From: Lachnospiraceae bacterium
GTDB taxonomy: Bacteria; Bacillota; Clostridia; Lachnospirales; Lachnospiraceae
Assembly: GCA_910574285.1 (NCBI GenBank)
Contig: CAJTAL010000006.1
Location: forward strand, 101,089 to 165,088
DNA: 64,000 bases
Direction of reading: 5' to 3'
A program made the position numbers and the translations under genes. The notes beneath the pieces are model-generated. The model saw only the letters and a list, made by a program, of their open reading frames with translations, made no database searches and was not told the DNA's origin. Positions 60,191 through 64,000 of this stretch are shown here, one piece after another; position 1 is the stretch's first letter; every line of letters starts with the position of its first letter.

Positions 60191-61144
60191 TTGAGAATCG
60201 GTGAGACAGAGCTTAAGAATCCGTATATTCTTGCCCCCATGGCGGGGGTGACAGATCTGCCCTTTCGTCTGCTCTGTATGGAGCAGGGGGCGGGTCTTTT
60301 ATGTATGGAGATGATCAGTGCGAAAGCGCTTCAATATAAAAATAAGAATACGAAGATACTGCTTGCGATCCATCCGAAGGAATATCCAGTATCTTTACAG
60401 CTTTTTGGTTCGGACCCGGCTATTGTCAGCGAGATGGCGAAGCGTATTGAAGAACTGCCTTTTCAGATTCTGGATATTAATATGGGCTGTCCGGTGCCGA
60501 AGGTGGTGAAGAACGGCGAAGGGTCGGCCCTTATGATGAATCCGAAGCTGGTATACGAGATCGTGTACCGTACGGTGCGCGCCGTTCGGAAACCGGTCAC
60601 AGTGAAGATTCGGAAAGGATTTGACGACGCGCATGTCAATGCGGTGGAGATTGCCAGGATTGTAGAGGAAGCCGGAGGGGCGGCAGTCGCCGTCCACGGG
60701 AGGACAAGGGAGCAGTACTATTCCGGAAAGGCGGATTGGGAGATCATCCGCCGGGTAAAGGAGGCGGTGTCGATCCCGGTGATCGGAAACGGAGACGTAG
60801 ATTCTGGGGAGACAGCGTCGGCTATGATGAGGCAGACGGGATGCGACGGTGTGATGATCGGCCGGGCCGTACAGGGAAATCCGTGGATATTCCGGGAACT
60901 TACGGAATATAGCCGTACGGGCATAAGCCCGTCAAAGCCGTCAAAATCAGAGAGGAAAGACGCCATGCTGCGGCACGCGCGGCTGCAGATCGAATTCAAG
61001 GGGGATTATCTCGGTATCCGGGAGATGCGCAAGCATGTCGCATGGTATACGAAAGGAATGGAGGGCTCTGCAAGGTTGCGGGAAGCCATCAACCGGGTGG
61101 AGACTTATGATGAACTGGAAAAACTCCTTAATGAACGGCTATAA
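60191..61144 (+). CDS. dusB: tRNA-dihydrouridine synthase
   Basis: TTG 60191 is the likely start, since GAGGAGAGG lies just upstream; the longer frame from TTG 60176 begins within that site. The 317-residue flavoprotein reduces uridine in the tRNA D-loop. Motifs: LAPMAGVTDLPFR (FMN site), NMGCPVPKVVKNGEGSALM (catalytic Cys), VKIRKGFDD and VHGRTREQYYSGKADW. It follows coaX closely and probably belongs to the same transcript. Confidence 0.93.
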   Translation: MRIGETELKNPYILAPMAGVTDLPFRLLCMEQGAGLLCMEMISAKALQYKNKNTKILLAIHPKEYPVSLQLFGSDPAIVSEMAKRIEELPFQILDINMGCPVPKVVKNGEGSALMMNPKLVYEIVYRTVRAVRKPVTVKIRKGFDDAHVNAVEIARIVEEAGGAAVAVHGRTREQYYSGKADWEIIRRVKEAVSIPVIGNGDVDSGETASAMMRQTGCDGVMIGRAVQGNPWIFRELTEYSRTGISPSKPSKSERKDAMLRHARLQIEFKGDYLGIREMRKHVAWYTKGMEGSARLREAINRVETYDELEKLLNERL

Positions 61145-61265
61145 GGAAAGTATGAAAAAATATAATGCTGCATATACTGTAACGGGTTTGAAACAAAGGT
61201 TGTTTTTGCGGAAATTTCAACGAGAATTTCAACAAGAAACAACAAGAAATTCGGCGCCTAAATTA

Positions 61266-61294
61266 TTGACATAGCATTAGCATTTGGGTATAAT
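61266..61294 (+). promoter_or_regulatory. Promoter of greA-lysS
   Basis: TTGACA (61266-61271), 17 bases, TATAAT (61289-61294): a consensus promoter about 110 bases before greA. The 261-base gap also holds a short direct repeat of AATTTCAAC. Confidence 0.9.
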
Positions 61295-61405
61295 AATGGA
61301 ATTGTGAAAGTCCCTGTCTTCCCGTAAAAACAGCGGGGGGATTGATATAGATATTAACAGTACCTTTGTGTACTGAGATAGAAAGTAAGAAAGGAAGTAA
61401 GGCAC

Positions 61406-61888
61406 ATGGAAGCAAAGAAGAAATTACTTACTTATGCAGGCTTAAAAGCGCTGGAGGATGAACTGGAACACCTGAAGGTTGTGAAACGTAAGGAGGTTGC
61501 AGGCAAGATTAAGGAAGCAAGGGAGCAGGGCGATTTGTCTGAGAATGCCGAGTATGATGCGGCAAAAGACGAGCAGCGTGATATCGAAGCACGTATCGAA
61601 GAACTGGAAGGTATCCTTAAGAACGCGGAAGTAGTCGTAGAGGATGAAGTAGATTTTGATAAGATCAACGTAGGATGTACAGTAAAGGTATACGACAAGA
61701 CATTTGATGAAGAGATGGAATTCAAACTGGTAGGTTCTACAGAGGCGAACAGTCTGGAAGGGAAGATATCCAACGAGTCTCCGGTGGGACAGGCTCTTAT
61801 CGGCTGTAAGGTAGGCGACCAGGTGGAGGTAGAGACACAGGCGGGCATTATGGAATATGAGGTATTGCATATCAGCCGGTCAATGTAG
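61406..61888 (+). CDS. greA: Transcription elongation factor GreA
   Basis: The 160-residue protein enters the RNA polymerase secondary channel and promotes cleavage of backtracked RNA. It has an N-terminal coiled coil with the tip motif DLSENAEYDAAKDEQ (two acidic residues at the catalytic tip) and the C-terminal FKBP-like domain (SPVGQALIGCKVGD). AAAGGAAG precedes the start. It is followed after 30 bases by lysS, the usual clostridial arrangement. Confidence 0.96.
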   Translation: MEAKKKLLTYAGLKALEDELEHLKVVKRKEVAGKIKEAREQGDLSENAEYDAAKDEQRDIEARIEELEGILKNAEVVVEDEVDFDKINVGCTVKVYDKTFDEEMEFKLVGSTEANSLEGKISNESPVGQALIGCKVGDQVEVETQAGIMEYEVLHISRSM

Positions 61889-61918
61889 AAAAGCTTTTAG
61901 GAGAAGGGAGAAGAGGAC

Positions 61919-63421
61919 GTGGCTGAACAGCAGAAGAAAGTACAGGAGCAGGATATTAACCAGTTAAGGAAGGTTCGGCGTGATAAGCTGGCAGAGCTGC
62001 AGAATGACGGCAGGAATCCGTTCGAGATCACGAAGTATGATGTGACGTGTCATGCCGCTGACATCAAGGATAATTATGAGGATATGGAAGGAAAGCAGGT
62101 GAGACTTGCGGGGCGTGTCATGCAGAAGCGCATCATGGGCAAGGCTTCCTTCTGCAATATTCTTGACCAGAGCGGCAACATCCAGTCTTATGTGGCAAGG
62201 GACAGTGTAGGCGAGGAGGCTTATAAGGATTTTAAGAAATTAGATATCGGCGATATTGTGGGTCTTGAGGGCGAGGTGTTCAAGACGAAGACAGGAGAAA
62301 TCTCTGTCCACGCGTCCAAGGTGACGCTTCTGTCCAAGAGTCTTCAGATACTTCCGGAGAAATTCCACGGCCTGACCAATACAGATATGCGTTACCGTCA
62401 GAGATATGTTGATCTGATTATGAATCCTGAGGCAAGGGATACGTTTATCAAGCGCTCGAAGATATTGAGCTCTGTCCGCAGGTATCTGGACGGCCAGGGG
62501 TTCCTGGAGGTGGAGACTCCTATGCTGGTAAGCAATGCAGGAGGAGCGGCGGCAAGACCCTTTGAGACACATTTTAACGCGCTGAGCGAGGATTTCAAGC
62601 TGCGTATCTCCCTGGAATTGTATCTGAAGCGTCTGATCGTAGGAGGACTGGAGAGAGTCTATGAGATCGGACGTGTGTTCCGCAACGAGGGACTGGATAC
62701 CCGGCATAACCCGGAATTTACATTGATGGAGCTGTATCAGGCTTATACAGACTATAACGGAATGATGGATCTGACGGAGAACCTGTACCGCCATGTGGCG
62801 CAGGAAGTACTGGGAACAACTACAATCACCTATAACGGTGTGGAGATGGATCTTGGAAAGCCGTTTGAACGGATCACGATGATAGACGCCGTGAAGAAAT
62901 ACGCGGGTATCGACTGGAATGAGGTGGAGACGCTGGAGCAGGCGAGGGCGCTTGCCAGGGAGCATCATGTAGAGTTCGAAGAGAGACATAAGAAGGGCGA
63001 TATCTTAAGTCTGTTCTTTGAAGCATTTGCAGAGGAACACTTGATCCAGCCCACGTTTGTCATGGATCATCCTATTGAGATATCTCCTCTTACGAAGAAG
63101 AAACCGGAGAATCCGGAATATGTAGAGCGTTTTGAGTTCTTCATGAACGGATGGGAGATGGCGAATGCTTATTCTGAGCTGAACGACCCCATCGATCAGA
63201 GAGAAAGATTTAAGGCGCAGGAGGAATTGCTGGCCCAGGGCGACGAAGAGGCGAATACGACGGATGAAGATTTCCTGAATGCGCTGGAGATCGGAATGCC
63301 GCCTACAGGAGGTATCGGGTTTGGAATCGACAGGATGTGTATGCTTCTTACGGACAGCGCGGCGATAAGGGACGTATTATTATTCCCGACAATGAAAACG
63401 CTTGGCGGAAAAGACCAGTAA
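61919..63421 (+). CDS. lysS: Lysyl-tRNA synthetase (class II)
   Basis: The 500-residue enzyme charges tRNA-Lys. It starts at GTG 61919 (MAEQQKKVQEQDINQL). An OB-fold anticodon domain (about 60-160: VRLAGRVMQKRIMGKASF) is followed by the class II core with motif 1 (FLEVETPML), motif 2 (FRNEGLDTRHNPEFTLMELYQAY) and motif 3 (GIGFGIDRMCMLL). It is second in the greA-lysS operon. Confidence 0.97.
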   Translation: MAEQQKKVQEQDINQLRKVRRDKLAELQNDGRNPFEITKYDVTCHAADIKDNYEDMEGKQVRLAGRVMQKRIMGKASFCNILDQSGNIQSYVARDSVGEEAYKDFKKLDIGDIVGLEGEVFKTKTGEISVHASKVTLLSKSLQILPEKFHGLTNTDMRYRQRYVDLIMNPEARDTFIKRSKILSSVRRYLDGQGFLEVETPMLVSNAGGAAARPFETHFNALSEDFKLRISLELYLKRLIVGGLERVYEIGRVFRNEGLDTRHNPEFTLMELYQAYTDYNGMMDLTENLYRHVAQEVLGTTTITYNGVEMDLGKPFERITMIDAVKKYAGIDWNEVETLEQARALAREHHVEFEERHKKGDILSLFFEAFAEEHLIQPTFVMDHPIEISPLTKKKPENPEYVERFEFFMNGWEMANAYSELNDPIDQRERFKAQEELLAQGDEEANTTDEDFLNALEIGMPPTGGIGFGIDRMCMLLTDSAAIRDVLLFPTMKTLGGKDQ

Positions 63422-63454
63422 AATCAACGGTTTGCGGTACTTTGATTCAGATTT

Positions 63455-63520
63455 TGCAACAAAATTGCAACAAATTTGCAACGCATAATGCGGGATAATG
63501 CCTGATAATGCGTTGATTGG
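63455..63520. repeat. Short direct repeats after lysS
   Basis: TTGCAAC occurs three times at about 11-base spacing (63455-63482) and GATAATGC-type repeats three times after that. They look like binding sites or the junction of an inserted element. Confidence 0.5.
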
Positions 63521-63552
63521 TACATGAGCCAACTTAATACAGTAAGCACTTT

Positions 63553-63596
63553 AAGGACATTTTTCTAAAAGAAATTTTAGGGAAGTGTCCTTTTTT
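63553..63596 (+). terminator. Rho-independent terminator
   Basis: AAGGACA (63553-63559) pairs with TGTCCTT (63586-63592), with inner TAAAA/TTTTA, followed by six T in all. Confidence 0.85.
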
Positions 63597-63636
63597 GTTA
63601 TGGTCAAAAAATAAATTTGAATTGGAGGAAAAGAAA

Positions 63637-63711
63637 ATGGTAAATACAGCGTTAAGGGCAGAAGTGAAAAACTGTTCTCCGGGGCAGAAGCAAATTCGGG
63701 TTGCCAGTTAG
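63637..63711 (+). CDS. Short leader-like peptide (24 residues)
   Basis: ATG 63637 has GGAGG eight bases upstream and the frame ends at TAG 63709. The peptide MVNTALRAEVKNCSPGQKQ... has no known match. Its stop lies within the hairpin TGCCAGTTA/TAACTGGCA (63702-63732), a layout like a translation-dependent leader. Confidence 0.4.
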   Translation: MVNTALRAEVKNCSPGQKQIRVAS

Positions 63712-63769
63712 CCGCTTTTTGGGTAACTGGCAGCACGAATCCACAAGGGTTTGGGAGTGTAGCTCCCAA
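63702..63769 (+). other. Two hairpins in the putative mobile-element region
   Basis: TGCCAGTTA (63702-63710) pairs with TAACTGGCA (63724-63732), and TTGGGAG (63751-63757) pairs with CTCCCAA (63763-63769). Apart from the tiny ORFs I see no genes from 63422 to 64000. Confidence 0.55.
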
Positions 63770-63810
63770 GAATAAAACAGATCAAGCAGATAAGATAAGG
63801 AGGACAAGCT

Positions 63811-63900
63811 ATGGCAGCGAATACAGCGAAAGGTGCAGGAAACAAAGATACTCGCACAATTACTTTCAAGAGCAAAGAACATAAGGATTTTTATAAGTAA
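63811..63900 (+). pseudogene. Truncated ICE-type protein (DUF6075-like N-terminus)
   Basis: ATG 63811 follows AAGGAGG by seven bases. The frame MAANTAKGAGNKDTRTITF... reaches SKEHKDFYK and stops after 29 residues. The TFKSKEH-xxFY segment recalls the start of DUF6075 proteins from integrative elements of Clostridia, which continue for about 100 more residues. It therefore looks like a truncated gene at the edge or remnant of such an element. The family match is from memory. Confidence 0.4.
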
Positions 63901-64000
63901 GCGATGAATAACCTACCGGTTTTACATATTCTAAAATCTGTGGGATAATCTTTTTGACTGACAAGTGAATGATGTGATTCAAGATTTGTTTATAATCAAG

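Overview
The window looks like chromosomal DNA of a low-to-mid GC Gram-positive gut anaerobe of the class Clostridia, most likely Lachnospiraceae (relatives of Dorea or Clostridium scindens). The clues are strong AGGAGG ribosome-binding sites, TTGACA-N17-TATAAT promoters, an S-box riboswitch in front of metK, monoderm-type Tad pilus genes with DUF5702 and DUF6382-FHA proteins, and a birA-DUF6145-coaX-dusB-greA-lysS block. No rRNA, tRNA or CRISPR array is visible.

Layout. 1-3.5 kb: tail of a Gly/His-rich protein, an ECF-type sigma factor with an RsgI-like membrane anti-sigma factor, and a MATE exporter. 3.6-7.8 kb: shikimate kinase-like gene, murA behind a duplicated structured leader, and an O-antigen-ligase-like membrane protein. 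8-9.8 kb (minus strand): a methyltransferase and a short-chain dehydrogenase. 10-14.3 kb: an LRR surface protein, a small AT-rich P-loop kinase and an AAA/PD-(D/E)XK protein. 14.5-31.5 kb: a Ser/Thr kinase with a beta-propeller, an XRE regulator, a complete monoderm Tad (Flp) pilus operon, then TPR/WG, FHA and PP2C genes and an unlisted 49-residue membrane peptide. Kinase, FHA reader and phosphatase probably form one phospho-signalling circuit controlling the pilus. Four loci (O-antigen ligase, LRR protein, kinase, Tad operon) share nearly the same promoter core.

31.5-39.5 kb: a relic ATPase pseudogene, a second AAA/PD-(D/E)XK protein, and a two-component system with an FtsX-type ABC permease flanked by two ATPases, one with an altered signature motif. 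39.5-45.3 kb: the most unusual locus. An RNase HIII-like gene is divergent from a 1246-residue protein that joins an RNA:DNA-hybrid-binding (viroplasmin) domain, a Clp-type AAA+ module, a receiver-like domain, an FtsH-type AAA+ module and an M41 zinc protease. Both genes point to RNA:DNA hybrids, and I know of no described system with this make-up. A heptad-repeat coiled-coil protein follows.

45.5-63.4 kb is mostly housekeeping: an IlvD-like dehydratase lacking expected ligands, recQ behind a nested fold-back element, SAM riboswitch and metK, a second two-component system, a short-chain dehydrogenase, an RNA methyltransferase, an in-frame patatin-ornithine carbamoyltransferase fusion, birA, DUF6145, coaX, dusB, greA and lysS. 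The last 600 bases hold repeats, hairpins and two tiny ORFs that look like the edge or remnant of an integrative element.
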